A DNA stretch of 64,000 bases, from the NCBI RefSeq assembly GCF_904846675.1, contig NZ_CAJHBT010000003.1:141283-205282 (forward strand). The letters run 5' to 3'. Of the stretch, positions 31,156 to 40,733 are shown piece after piece (position 1 is the first letter of the stretch; the number at the start of each line of letters is the position of its first letter). Made by a program: the position numbers and the translations under genes. The notes beneath the pieces were generated by a model. The model ran no database searches, was not told the origin of the DNA, and saw only the letters and a program-made list of their open reading frames with translations. This DNA comes from Psychrobacter urativorans (GTDB taxonomy: Bacteria > Pseudomonadota > Gammaproteobacteria > Pseudomonadales > Moraxellaceae).

Positions 31156-31521
31156 ATTAATTCCTTATAGCAGTTATTGTAATAGCCGTTATTTTTATCA
31201 AAAATCATATTTTGTATAAGCGCTATTCTGCACTACTGCTACCCACTTAACCATTTTATTTCGTTAGCTTATCTTAAGCCTTTGTTAAGGGACTCTCCTT
31301 CTGTATTATATAAGATATGTTATCAGTGACTTACATATATTAACGCTTTGTTGCGCTTCTAATGAATATCTATCATCCATGCTTAGCTATACTGGTTATG
31401 AGTTTAATAAAGAATATAGCGAGTTTAGATATAGCTATATTTGTAGCAATACATTTAATGACAACTAAGAAAGCTAAATACAACCGTTAACGATGACGGA
31501 AAAATATTAATGGAGACAACA
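31156..31521. other. Divergent control region pliG-like / sodC
   Basis: About 365 AT-rich bases with no gene. It holds the promoters of both exported proteins; I see no distinct operator. Confidence 0.4.
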
Positions 31522-32079
31522 ATGAAAAAAATTATGCTTGCGAGTGCTTTATTATGTGGTTCGGCTTTGGCGATGACCGGTTGCCAAAGCACCGAAGGTC
31601 AGCTGAAAACTGGCAACCCACTTAACCAGCCAGCCCTAAAATCAACACTCAAAACTACCGATGACAGCAATCAAGAAGTCGGACAAGTTTATCTACGTCC
31701 AGTTGATGGCGGTGTACAGGTCTATGGTAAGCTCATGAATATGACACCAGGTAAGACTGTGGCACTACACATTCACGAAACGGGTAGCTGTGATGTTATG
31801 GGTAAAGCGGCAGGTGGTCACTTTAATCCAGACAACCATCCCCACTCTAACCCAGATGACATGAATGGTCATGCCGGCGACTTACCAAACTTGACTGCTA
31901 ATGATAAGGGTGTTGCGACTATTAACTACGTGAATAAGCAAATCTCTGCTGCTCAAGCAGGTAAATATAGTGTTTATCGTCGTGCCTTTATCGTTCATGC
32001 CGGTGCCGATGACTACACCAGCCAACCAGCAGGCGCAGCAGGTGACCGTATTGCTTGCGGTATCATCGAGGCAAACTAA
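31522..32079 (+). CDS. sodC: Cu/Zn superoxide dismutase, lipoprotein form
   Basis: Converts superoxide to peroxide and oxygen in the periplasm. The precursor has a lipobox (LAMTGC, Cys21), so it is probably anchored to a membrane. Copper and zinc ligands are visible in HIHETGSC, GGHFNPDNHPHSNP and HAGDLPNL, with the last copper His in IVHAGADDYTSQP and the disulfide/Arg loop GDRIACGII. The ATG at 31522 has GGAGACAAC in front and is preferred to that at 31510. 185 residues is normal. Confidence 0.95.
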   Translation: MKKIMLASALLCGSALAMTGCQSTEGQLKTGNPLNQPALKSTLKTTDDSNQEVGQVYLRPVDGGVQVYGKLMNMTPGKTVALHIHETGSCDVMGKAAGGHFNPDNHPHSNPDDMNGHAGDLPNLTANDKGVATINYVNKQISAAQAGKYSVYRRAFIVHAGADDYTSQPAGAAGDRIACGIIEAN

Positions 32080-32127
32080 TTATCTAAGCAAACCTATCAT
32101 AAAAGCTAGCTTAATATAATTAGACTT

Positions 32128-32161
32128 AAAAAAACCTCTTAGATGATCTAAGAGGTTTTTT
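32128..32161 (+). terminator. sodC terminator
   Basis: AAAAAACCTCTTAGAT / ATCTAAGAGGTTTTTT with a 2-base centre, between the convergent sodC and topA; likely bidirectional. Confidence 0.9.
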
Positions 32162-32220
32162 ATTGGGCGATTTTTAAATCAATTATTACTTATAACAGAA
32201 GGGCCTAGGCTGTTCTTGAA

Positions 32221-34896
32221 TCACTCTTCTACCCATTCGCCTTTACGCCAGTACACACCCCAACGTGATGCCTTACCGTTTTTCTCAGAACCAATATACT
32301 GCTCTTTTTTCTTACGTGACCATCGCAGAATAGTTGGGTTACCCTCAGGGTCTTCGTCCGGCCCTTCAAACAGATACTGGAACTTATCTTCCATCTGATC
32401 TTTAATAACTCGCATTTCTGCCAGTTTTGGCGCACGCGTTTCGCGTACCTTAGGGAACTTAGACGCCGCTAAGAACATGCCAGCCGCTCCTTCGCGTAAG
32501 ATAAAGTAATCCTCATGCTTAACTGATTTTAGCTCTGGCATGTGGATTGGGTCCATACGTGGCGGCGCAGGCTCGCCGGTTTTGAGAACCTTACGGGTAT
32601 TATCACATTTCTGGCAAGCAAAGTACGGGCCAAAGCGTCCGGTCTTCAGTTCCATCTGTCCATCACACTTATTGCAGTCAATGGTTGGCGCATCTGAGCC
32701 AGGAATTTCGAACTTGCCTTCTTCTAAAATATAACCGTCACAATCAGGATTGTTACCGCAGATATGGAGCTTAAGCCCGCCATCGACGATATAGCCGTCC
32801 ATTGCCGTTGCACATTTTGGACAGCGCTTTTTCTCCATCAAATCTTTGACTTCCGCAGCTTCGTCATCGCCTTCTCCGTCATCAAGATTGGCAAAAGCTT
32901 CGACCGGCATGAGGTTCTTGGTGCCTTTACAGCGCTCTTTTGGCGGCAAGTTATAACCCGTACAGCCTAAGAATACACCAGTAGAACCGGTACGTAGCTG
33001 CATCGGACGACCGCACAAATCACAATGAACATCAGGCACATCGGTTGGATCGTTAGGACGCATGCCATCTTTATCTTTAGCATGCTCAAGCTTAACTTTA
33101 AAGTCACCGTAGAAGTTATCTAGAACATCTTTCCAATCTTTTTCACCTTCAGCGACGCCATCCAGCTTGTCTTCTAACGCGGCGGTGAAGGTATAATCCA
33201 TCAAGTCTGGGAAGCTTGCCGTTAATCTATCGGTGACGATATCACCCATTTTTTCAGCAAATAAGCGTTTGTTTTCTAACTTCACATAGCCGCGATCTTG
33301 AATGGTTGAGATAATTGAGGCATAGGTGGACGGACGACCGATACCTTTTTTCTCAAGCTCTTTAACCAAACTGGCCTCAGTAAAGCGCGGTGCAGGTTTG
33401 GTAAAGTGTTGGCTAGGATCTAGCTTGTCTAAAATAAGCTCATCACCTTTTTTGACATCAGGTAACAAGCTGTCGTCAGTTTTTGCTGGCGCTTGTACTC
33501 TAGTATAACCATCAAAGGTCATAGTACGCCCACGAGCCTTTAACTCAACATCATCAGCAGTTACGAATAAATTAACCGATAGATATTTTGCTGGCGGCAT
33601 CTGACAAGCGACAAACTGACGCCATATTAGCTCATAAAGACGAATGGCATCACGCTCTACCCCCTTCATCTGGGTAGATTTCATATTAACGTCGGACGGA
33701 CGAATGGCTTCATGCGCTTCTTGAGCATTTTGTTTATTACCGTAGAAGTTCGGCTTTTCTGGCACATATTTAGCACCAAAGCTGTCCTCTAGATAGCCAC
33801 GAACCGCCGCCAATGCATCACCAGATAAAAAGGTAGAATCGGTACGCATATAAGTGATATGACCCGCTTCATACAGCCGCTGCGCCAAAATCATGGTCTT
33901 TTTCACTGAAAAGCCCAAACGCGTACTGGCTGCTTGTTGCAAAGTCGAGGTAATATATGGCGCACTGGGACGCGATTGGGTTGGTTTTTCTTCACGCTCT
34001 TTGACCAAATAGCTTGCTGATTTCAGAACGTCTAGTACTTTATCGGTCTGCTCTTTATTACCCAGCTTAAGGGTTTTGCCAGCTTGCTTGGTCGCCTCTA
34101 GACGGATACCGATTTGCTCAGCGTCTTTTGCACTGTTGTTGTTAAGGTCTGCGATATGAGTATCCGCAAAAATCTGCCAGTATTCTTCAGGGATAAAGGC
34201 GCGAATTTCATGTTCACGCTCAACCACTAAACGCATAGCGACCGACTGTACACGACCTGCGGACAGACCACGAGCGACTTTTTGCCAAAGTAGAGGTGAC
34301 ACCATAAAGCCAACGACCCGATCTAAAAAGCGTCGGGCTTGTTGCGCATTGACGCGATCGATATCAAGTTTGGATGGCTGCTTAAAGGCATTTTGAATGG
34401 CTGTTTTGGTAATTTCATTAAAAACCACCCGCTCATATTTACTATCCGCGCCGCCAATAACTTCTTTGAGATGCCAAGCAATAGCTTCCCCTTCCCTATC
34501 CATATCCGTTGCCAGATAGATTTTATCAGCGTTTTTAGCTAAGGCTTTTAGCTCTTTAATCACTTTAGTCTTATTGGGAAGTACTTCATAGACGGCATCC
34601 CAATCGTGCTCAGGATCAACGCCCATACGCCGTACTAGTGCTTGCTGCGTTTTTTGTTCTTTGGTCAGGCTCTCATCTTTTTTAGTCGCTGCCGCTTTTT
34701 TAGCGCCTTTACTGGCACCCACCGGTAAGTCGCGTACATGCCCAATACTGGAACGTACGATAAAGTCATCGCCAAGGTATTTATTAATCGTTTTTGCCTT
34801 GGCAGGTGACTCGACAATCACCAAGGATTTCCCTTTAGGATTCTTGGAGGCGGAGTCTGCAGATACGGAACTTTTTTTACTTGTGGTTTTTGCCAT
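32221..34896 (-). CDS. topA: DNA topoisomerase I
   Basis: Type IA topoisomerase that relaxes negative supercoils. TOPRIM domain from [20 protein letters not shown] with [13 protein letters not shown], active-site Tyr in [11 protein letters not shown] near residue 347, and three C-terminal zinc ribbons (CDLCGRPM...; [10 protein letters not shown]...; [10 protein letters not shown]...CQKC). The frame is open to 35016, but the upstream part is a hydrophobic non-homologous stretch. I place the start at 34896 ([10 protein letters not shown]), with 34911 an alternative; neither has a good ribosome site. 891 residues. Confidence 0.95.
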   Translation of the reverse strand: MAKTTSKKSSVSADSASKNPKGKSLVIVESPAKAKTINKYLGDDFIVRSSIGHVRDLPVGASKGAKKAAATKKDESLTKEQKTQQALVRRMGVDPEHDWDAVYEVLPNKTKVIKELKALAKNADKIYLATDMDREGEAIAWHLKEVIGGADSKYERVVFNEITKTAIQNAFKQPSKLDIDRVNAQQARRFLDRVVGFMVSPLLWQKVARGLSAGRVQSVAMRLVVEREHEIRAFIPEEYWQIFADTHIADLNNNSAKDAEQIGIRLEATKQAGKTLKLGNKEQTDKVLDVLKSASYLVKEREEKPTQSRPSAPYITSTLQQAASTRLGFSVKKTMILAQRLYEAGHITYMRTDSTFLSGDALAAVRGYLEDSFGAKYVPEKPNFYGNKQNAQEAHEAIRPSDVNMKSTQMKGVERDAIRLYELIWRQFVACQMPPAKYLSVNLFVTADDVELKARGRTMTFDGYTRVQAPAKTDDSLLPDVKKGDELILDKLDPSQHFTKPAPRFTEASLVKELEKKGIGRPSTYASIISTIQDRGYVKLENKRLFAEKMGDIVTDRLTASFPDLMDYTFTAALEDKLDGVAEGEKDWKDVLDNFYGDFKVKLEHAKDKDGMRPNDPTDVPDVHCDLCGRPMQLRTGSTGVFLGCTGYNLPPKERCKGTKNLMPVEAFANLDDGEGDDEAAEVKDLMEKKRCPKCATAMDGYIVDGGLKLHICGNNPDCDGYILEEGKFEIPGSDAPTIDCNKCDGQMELKTGRFGPYFACQKCDNTRKVLKTGEPAPPRMDPIHMPELKSVKHEDYFILREGAAGMFLAASKFPKVRETRAPKLAEMRVIKDQMEDKFQYLFEGPDEDPEGNPTILRWSRKKKEQYIGSEKNGKASRWGVYWRKGEWVEE

Positions 34897-35196
34897 GTGT
34901 GACGACACCATAATGAATGGATTAAATATAAATAAGGAGGTATTAGCGTTGCCAATTATTATCGCTAAACATTTTATTATAAAGGCAACTGCTAATAAAA
35001 ATTGGTCATAAAGCATGCAATAACTATAGAATTACTATACAACAGCGGTAAATTCATTAAGACGTTACACTGCTAAGAGTTGAGATGTCAACCGTAAATA
35101 ATTATAGATGGCCCAAAATAGCTTACTTCTGGATAGTAAGTGCGACTAATAAATATCAATAACCTAGACTCTTATCATTTTTTAACCAAGTATTAC

Positions 35197-35847
35197 TTAA
35201 AGGCTTTTATTGAGCATCCTACTACTAGCGCCACTATTATAATAAGCCGTCGCTTTGCCAATACTGTTATTAATGCTATTATCATCGTTAGCGCTATAGC
35301 GCGGGCTGGTCTGCATCTGTAAAGCCCACTGCTCCATCTGCACTTTAAGTGCCAATAAATCAGCTTCAATAGCGCTGGTCTTATAGTTAGGATTGGTCAA
35401 AGGGCGCACATAAGCGATATCTTCCCAGTACACCACAATACTATTGGCTTTAATCAATAAGGCTTTTATAAAGGGTTCAATAGACGCTGGCAACTCCAAT
35501 GCTACTTTATCCAAATTAAAACTGGCAGACGACATAGCAGTAGTATTGGCAATGCCATTAATACTAGCATCGCTATCCGGACGCCATTGGCCATCAATCA
35601 CCCGATAGCGCGTATAAGGCATCTGTACATTGTCCAGCACTAGGCCATATTGCCCCAGCATGCCGCGACCATATTCATTGTTTTTACCTTTTACCCAATC
35701 CGGACAGGCAACCAGCTTCGGATTGAGCTGTAAGCGCCGCGCAGTCATACGCAGCTTATCCAAGCGCTGGTCAATGCCGTTAGGTTTGAGCGCCATCATA
35801 CTCCCATATACGAATAGTACAATGGCAATAACAATCCATACACCCAT
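35197..35847 (-). CDS. Membrane-anchored protein of unknown function
   Basis: A 216-residue protein with one N-terminal membrane segment (MGVWIVIAIVLFVYGSMMAL) followed by a basic, soluble domain with RRLQLNPKLVACPDWVKGK and YTRYRVIDGQWRPDSD, then an Asn/Ser-rich tail. The topology suggests an inner-membrane anchor with a cytoplasmic or periplasmic domain. I do not recognise the family. It precedes topA on the same strand with a 300-base gap, so no operon is evident. Confidence 0.7.
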   Translation of the reverse strand: MGVWIVIAIVLFVYGSMMALKPNGIDQRLDKLRMTARRLQLNPKLVACPDWVKGKNNEYGRGMLGQYGLVLDNVQMPYTRYRVIDGQWRPDSDASINGIANTTAMSSASFNLDKVALELPASIEPFIKALLIKANSIVVYWEDIAYVRPLTNPNYKTSAIEADLLALKVQMEQWALQMQTSPRYSANDDNSINNSIGKATAYYNSGASSRMLNKSL

Positions 35848-36094
35848 GATAGTTTGGCCTTTTAGCTGGATTAAAATGTTGCGGGTAAAAGAAGATAGCA
35901 GGTATTCATAATGAGCACAAACGATTATAAATCAAGCGTTGCTCTCTCATTTATAATAAAAGCACCATTATTAACAGTTCAATATCAGTCACTTAGCAAG
36001 CGTAAATAGTTTCTTACTATAACAAGATGCAAAAAGTTGCTACGCGCAAAAAGTGCTATGATAAATCATAATTTTAAACGCACGCAGGTTTATT

Positions 36095-36625
36095 ATGACT
36101 TATATTGTTCAACTAATCTCATCATTCAAGCCTATGATGAAAAAACCTACTGTCAAATCAACTGCCGCGTTGAGCTTGATGTCGGCAGCACTAGTGACGT
36201 TATCAGGCTGTGCCACCACTCAAAGCTTAACCCCAGAGCAGTGTCAAGCCAGCAACTGGCAACAAGTCGGCTATAATGATGGCTCGCGTGGACGTTCAGG
36301 CGCATACTTTGGGCACTATACCAATAGCTGTGCCAGTGTCGCCGGTGCAACGCCCAATCGTATGCTGTGGGAACAAGGGCGCCAGCAAGGGCTCAAGAAG
36401 AACTACTGTACTGAGCTGAGTGCTTATAAGCATGGCCGCGAAGGCTATGATTGGCAGCCAGTCTGTCCACTCGAAGGCATCGATAAGTTAGAAGAAGCCT
36501 ATGCGCAGGGACGCTATTATTATATCCGCCAACGCGACCTCGATAACTTACGCTCACCCTCTCCATTTGGTTATGGGCATGGGCGTCTTGGTTACGGTTA
36601 TCACCCCTTTGGCTATGGCTGGTAA
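36095..36625 (+). CDS. DUF2799-like lipoprotein
   Basis: A 176-residue protein with a signal sequence and lipobox (LVTLSGC, Cys39). The mature part has the DUF2799 pattern: WQQVGYNDGSRGRSG, ASVAGATPNRMLWEQGRQQGL, YCTELSAYKHGREG. It ends in a Gly/Tyr/His-rich tail (FGYGHGRLGYGYHPFGYGW). The real start may be the ATGs at 36134 or 36137 nearer the signal sequence; no ribosome site decides. Function of the family is unknown. Confidence 0.8.
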   Translation: MTYIVQLISSFKPMMKKPTVKSTAALSLMSAALVTLSGCATTQSLTPEQCQASNWQQVGYNDGSRGRSGAYFGHYTNSCASVAGATPNRMLWEQGRQQGLKKNYCTELSAYKHGREGYDWQPVCPLEGIDKLEEAYAQGRYYYIRQRDLDNLRSPSPFGYGHGRLGYGYHPFGYGW

Positions 36626-36791
36626 AAACTAAATTGGTGAAAGCCTAAAATAGAATAAAGGAAACCTCGCAAAGTAGACTTTGCAAGGCTGGAGGTAAGT
36701 TTTATTATTTTATTTGTTCTTCTTATTATCTTAGTTATTTTTTTATTAATAGCAGGGCTGGTTTATGTGACCAGCTTATTTATATAAAAAG

Positions 36792-37193
36792 CTACTCATT
36801 TACAAAGGCTATTTTGCTAAGTCCCGCTTGACTGGCAGAGGCCAATACTTGTGCCACCGCGTCATATTTACTTTCTCTATCCGCCCGCAGCTGAATAGCA
36901 GGGTCGCTACCACTGGCACTCTCTTGCTGCAAGCGACTATCTAACTCTTCGATACTAATAGGATCGCTATCCCAAAAGATACCGGCATCTTTGTCAATGC
37001 TGATTTGAATCACTTCTGGCGGCTGCTCGTTGACTACTGCGCTGGTCTTGGGCAAATCTAACGGCACGGTAGGATTTAGAACGGTAGCGGTCAATAGAAA
37101 TATAATCATCAATACCAACATGACATCGATAAGCGGAATGAGGTTCATCTCATTCATACTTTGCGCGTCATCATCACCTAACTGAAATGCCAT
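36792..37193 (-). CDS. exbD: ExbD biopolymer transport protein
   Basis: A 133-residue inner-membrane protein with one membrane segment carrying the essential Asp (NLIPLIDVMLVLMIIFLL) and a periplasmic domain ending LSKIAFVNE. It works with ExbB to convert proton flow into TonB movement. It is the last of the tonB-exbB-exbD set, 133 bases from exbB. Confidence 0.93.
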   Translation of the reverse strand: MAFQLGDDDAQSMNEMNLIPLIDVMLVLMIIFLLTATVLNPTVPLDLPKTSAVVNEQPPEVIQISIDKDAGIFWDSDPISIEELDSRLQQESASGSDPAIQLRADRESKYDAVAQVLASASQAGLSKIAFVNE

Positions 37194-37326
37194 AATAGTC
37201 TCAATCGTGGGTCATTTTTCTATATGAATTTAAGCTTGTATAAAGGGTTGCTTATAGAACTATTTCTAGCACAATTAATTATAAAGCTATTAACTTATAA
37301 CAGCTGACAATAGCCCTGAACCAGCC

Positions 37327-37998
37327 TTATGAGCGTGAGGTCACCGAGTTCTGATAGCCTGCATTTTGCTTAGTATTGTTCACATTAGCCGTTGCTACAT
37401 TGGCTGCCACCTGCGGCTTAACTGCTGGCTGCTGAGCTTCTGTTAACTCGGCAGTTTTTGCCAATAGCTCATGGGCTCTATCATTGGCATGGTACATGAC
37501 ACTACGATTAATACGTACGGCAAGGTTATAAAACACCACCGCTGGAATAGCCACGGCAATCCCCAAACCCGTCATAATGAGTGCTTCACCCACTGGCCCG
37601 GCCACTTGTCCAAGCCCTGCTTGTCCGCTAACACCGATATTATGTAGCGCATGAAAAATACCCCACACTGTACCGAACAGTCCGATGAATGGCGCAATGG
37701 CAGCAGTCGTCCCTAAAATAGGCAAACCACGCTCACTGTTATAGCGATAACGGCCGATATGTTGCAGTAAGGCTTGCTCGGTAACCAAACGCCGGGCTGC
37801 CGTATCTAATCCTGCTAATGCTGAACGCTTTTGTTGAATAGCCTGACTCAAGTCATCAGCCACTTGGCTTGCAAGCTTGCGGCTTTGTAGTACGCGGATA
37901 ATCCCTGTCACCCAAGAGAGTAACGACAATACCAGCAGTATAAAAAACAGCCCTTTGGTCACAATATCGCTTAATTGCCAGTAGCTTGCAAAGTCCAT
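37327..37998 (-). CDS. exbB: ExbB/TolQ/MotA-type proton channel subunit
   Basis: Three membrane segments with the conserved block ILGTTAAIAPFIGLFGTVWGIF and VGEALIMTGLGIAVAIPAVVFYN. The frame opens from a GTG at 38028, but the ATG at 37998 (MDFASYWQ) has the perfect site AAGGAGTCTGAC and is the start; 223 residues. Position between tonB and exbD makes it ExbB rather than TolQ. The C-terminal about 35 residues are Ala/Asn-rich and variable. Confidence 0.93.
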   Translation of the reverse strand: MDFASYWQLSDIVTKGLFFILLVLSLLSWVTGIIRVLQSRKLASQVADDLSQAIQQKRSALAGLDTAARRLVTEQALLQHIGRYRYNSERGLPILGTTAAIAPFIGLFGTVWGIFHALHNIGVSGQAGLGQVAGPVGEALIMTGLGIAVAIPAVVFYNLAVRINRSVMYHANDRAHELLAKTAELTEAQQPAVKPQVAANVATANVNNTKQNAGYQNSVTSRS

Positions 37999-38145
37999 GT
38001 CAGACTCCTTAATGAGTTGTACAATCACATGAAGACGTTGCGACTATCGCATCTGCTCTTATCATGAAAAAGTTATAAATGAATGTTTTTTAATAAAGTT
38101 GCTAAAAAATTAATAAAAACAAAATAAAGAATTAATAAACAGTTA

Positions 38146-39192
38146 TTAGGGCACTGCATAGCTGATGGGTAAAGTCACATTGCCGACCACTGGCACCCCA
38201 TTTTTCTTAAAGGGTCTAAACTTGCCAGAGCGAACTTGACGCTGCGCTTCCCTATCTAAAATAGCGTTACCAGAAGATTTTGCCAAACTAACGCTATCGA
38301 TGCCACCTTGCTTGTTCACTCGTAGTACCAATACAAGGTTAAAGGTATCGCCCGAACGTGCGCTACGTTTGGCACGATCAGGAAAGCTAAAGTTAGGCGC
38401 GGCGGCCCAATTGGCATTACTGGCATTGAAGTTGACCGGTGTATTGCTGGCATCAGCATCGGCTTTCGCTTCGGCATCAGCTTTCGCTCTAGCATCTGCA
38501 TCGGCTTGAGCATCACGAGCACGTTTTCTAGCGGCGTTTCTAGCAGCATCCTGCTCTTGTGCTGCCAAAGACCTAAGTTGATCATCAGTAGTTGTCGTAC
38601 CGACTCTAGGTTCTTGTGAAAACTTTTGACTGGGCTGATTCTGACTGACGAAAGGCTCTGACTCTATTTCTTTAGGTTTTGATACCGTATTAGGCTTTTC
38701 AGGCTTGGTTTCTTTCACTATCGTTTTTGTTGTGGTGTTTACAACGGGCGGCGTTTCCGGTTCAGGCTTGGCTTCAACCACTGGTTCAGGCTTGGCTTCT
38801 GGTTTAGGTTCGACCGCTGGTTCAGGCTCGGTTTTAGGTTCTAGGCTAGCCTTAGATTCAGGCTCAGACGCTGAAAGTGGTTCGGTTTCTATATTTTCTT
38901 GAACCTCTTCAACATCTTGTTGAACCTTTGCAACCTCAGTCTGTACTGGTTCAGACTCTACAGCTTCTGTCTCTACTGGTTCAGGTATTATTTGTTCAAT
39001 TTGTGGTACTTCGGCAGGTAGCGTCACCATTTGTATTTCGATAGGGGCCGGCGTATTGTGCACTTCATCTATAGGTGATGGTGGTTTCATGGCCACTAAT
39101 GCCATCGCGGTAAGCAAATGTAGCCCCACAACGGCACCAATCGCTATTAATGTCAATTTACGTGGCGGCGCGTTAAAATTGGTTGAGCCCAT
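38146..39192 (-). CDS. tonB: TonB energy-transducing protein
   Basis: N-terminal membrane anchor (LTLIAIGAVVGLHLLTAMAL), a long Glu/Pro/Lys-rich spacer (EPKPEAKPEPVVEAKPEPE and similar, about residues 60-160), a charged Ala/Asp helical stretch and a C-terminal TonB domain (FPDRAKRSARSGDTF, VSLAKSSGNAILDREA, FKKNGVPVVGNVTLPISY). The 348 residues are longer than E. coli TonB (239) because of the spacer. A Fur-box-like site is 50-70 bases upstream. It energises receptors such as that at 44032-46137. Confidence 0.94.
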   Translation of the reverse strand: MGSTNFNAPPRKLTLIAIGAVVGLHLLTAMALVAMKPPSPIDEVHNTPAPIEIQMVTLPAEVPQIEQIIPEPVETEAVESEPVQTEVAKVQQDVEEVQENIETEPLSASEPESKASLEPKTEPEPAVEPKPEAKPEPVVEAKPEPETPPVVNTTTKTIVKETKPEKPNTVSKPKEIESEPFVSQNQPSQKFSQEPRVGTTTTDDQLRSLAAQEQDAARNAARKRARDAQADADARAKADAEAKADADASNTPVNFNASNANWAAAPNFSFPDRAKRSARSGDTFNLVLVLRVNKQGGIDSVSLAKSSGNAILDREAQRQVRSGKFRPFKKNGVPVVGNVTLPISYAVP

Positions 39193-39242
39193 AACACCCT
39201 AACAGTTAGCTGAAATCAAAGTGGCTTAATATTAATACAAAC

Positions 39243-39260
39243 GATAACTATTATCAATAA
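39243..39260. promoter_or_regulatory. Fur-box-like site before tonB
   Basis: GATAACTATTATCAATAA; on the opposite strand TTATTGATAATAGTTATC agrees with the Fur consensus at about 14 of 18 positions. It is 51 bases upstream of the tonB start, where repression by Fe-Fur would act. Confidence 0.7.
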
Positions 39261-39397
39261 AATAATAAAACTATTACTGATCTTTGTACTTATTCACTTA
39301 TAAAAAACGCTCTCAAAGCTTTTAAAAATGGTCAGCACACCGTTTATCTATCCTGTAAAACACTGCTTTTATTATAAACACAAACCTTATTATTAAT

Positions 39398-39425
39398 GGC
39401 AATCGTTATCATTATCATTGATAAA
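39398..39425. promoter_or_regulatory. Fur-box-like site before the siderophore ABC operon
   Basis: GGCAATCGTTATCATTATC and the adjoining ATTGATAAAAATT; read on the minus strand GATAATGATAACGATTGCC agrees with the Fur consensus at about 15 of 19. It is 213 bases upstream of the binding-protein gene in the divergent region; no gene lies in 39193-39637. Confidence 0.7.
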
Positions 39426-39637
39426 AATTATTATTTCCTTTATTATAGGCAATATCAGTTTACTCTTATGCATGATGTCAGCCATGACCAACCAAGCTTA
39501 GTTTATAGCATTAATAACAGCCGATGAGCATTGTTTTAGCATCCTATTTATAATGCTAAGCGGGCTCTTTTCCTTTTTATACCTTGCCGGCGTTTTATAA
39601 GCGTACTGGTTATAACCTGTAATATACCGAGTGTTTT

Positions 39638-40696
39638 ATGTTGATCAATACCCTAGCCACTGCTAATTCAGCAAGCCCTTCGTTATTCAAACGTCCTCTA
39701 TTAACAGTAGTGACTGCCGCATTATTCGCCAGTATTAGCTTGACGGGCTGCTCATCGCCTGAATCTAGCGATTCTACACCAGCAGAGACTAAGGTGGAAA
39801 ATGACACCCCTAATGTGTCAGATAATATTGCTAATAACGATGCGGTCTCTATTGCCTCCGTTGAGGTTGATACGGTTAAAGGTAAGGTAAGCTTACCGAT
39901 GAATCCATCGCCTATTGTGGTGTACGACATGACGTTGATGCAGGATTTGGCAGCGCTTGATGTGGCTATCGATGGTAAACCAAGCGGTCTACATTTAAAT
40001 AACTTACAATCAAAAGTACAACCCGATCCAAAAGAGGTGGGTACCATATTTGAGCCGGATTTTGAAGCACTGAATGCTATGAAGCCGCAAGCTATTTTAG
40101 TCGGTTCGCGTATGGCTGAAAAATACAATGAGCTATCAAACATTGCGCCAACGCTTGATATGAGTATCGATACTGCCAATATTTATGAATCTAGCAAGCA
40201 ACGCTTACATGACTTAGGTGCCTTATTTGGTAAAAGTGATCAAGCGCTAAAGCTACAACAAAATATTGATGGCCTCATTGATCAAAATCAAAAGTTAACC
40301 AAAAATAAAGGTGATGGCTTGGTGGTGATGGTTAACGGTAACAAGCTGTCAGCATACGGCGATAAGTCACGCTTTGGCTTTGTACATACCATACTTGGCG
40401 TACCGATGGTTGACAATCAAATTAAAGATGCCAATCATGGTCAGCCAATCTCGTTTGAATACTTGCAAAAGACCAATCCAGACTGGTTATTTGTGGTTGA
40501 CCGCAGCGCCGCTATCGGTGAAGACAGCGCAGGTGCCAAAGCAGTATTAGATAATCCATTAGTGGCACAAACCACCGCCTGGAAAAAAGACCAAGTGGTC
40601 TATCTTAGCCCAGATTCTTATTTAGCATTTGGTGGCTATCAGCAGTGGATGCAAGACTTGACGGCTATCAAAACTGCCTTTAGCGCTGCTCAGTAG
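39638..40696 (+). CDS. Siderophore-binding lipoprotein of an ABC importer (FatB-like)
   Basis: Periplasmic binding protein of the iron-siderophore family, tethered by a lipid (lipobox SLTGC, Cys38). Typical features: GKVSLPMNPSPIVVYDMT at the start of the mature domain, PEVGTIFEPDFEALNAMKPQ-type region around 135-155, and DWLFVVDRSAAIG. 352 residues. First gene of a four-gene Fur-type controlled operon (binding protein, two permeases, ATPase), resembling catecholate/anguibactin-type importers. The exact ligand cannot be told. Confidence 0.9.
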   Translation: MLINTLATANSASPSLFKRPLLTVVTAALFASISLTGCSSPESSDSTPAETKVENDTPNVSDNIANNDAVSIASVEVDTVKGKVSLPMNPSPIVVYDMTLMQDLAALDVAIDGKPSGLHLNNLQSKVQPDPKEVGTIFEPDFEALNAMKPQAILVGSRMAEKYNELSNIAPTLDMSIDTANIYESSKQRLHDLGALFGKSDQALKLQQNIDGLIDQNQKLTKNKGDGLVVMVNGNKLSAYGDKSRFGFVHTILGVPMVDNQIKDANHGQPISFEYLQKTNPDWLFVVDRSAAIGEDSAGAKAVLDNPLVAQTTAWKKDQVVYLSPDSYLAFGGYQQWMQDLTAIKTAFSAAQ

Positions 40697-40733
40697 TCGT
40701 TATAGTCGTGAATTATGTAGGCTATAAATAGTT

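Noticed and set aside
34897..35016. Longer topoisomerase I start with a hydrophobic leader
   Set aside because: The extension is non-homologous; the AGGAGG visible there is on the other strand.
39610..40179. Long minus-strand open frame opposite the siderophore-binding gene
   Set aside because: It mirrors the coding frame of a clear lipoprotein gene, lacks a ribosome site and resembles no protein.
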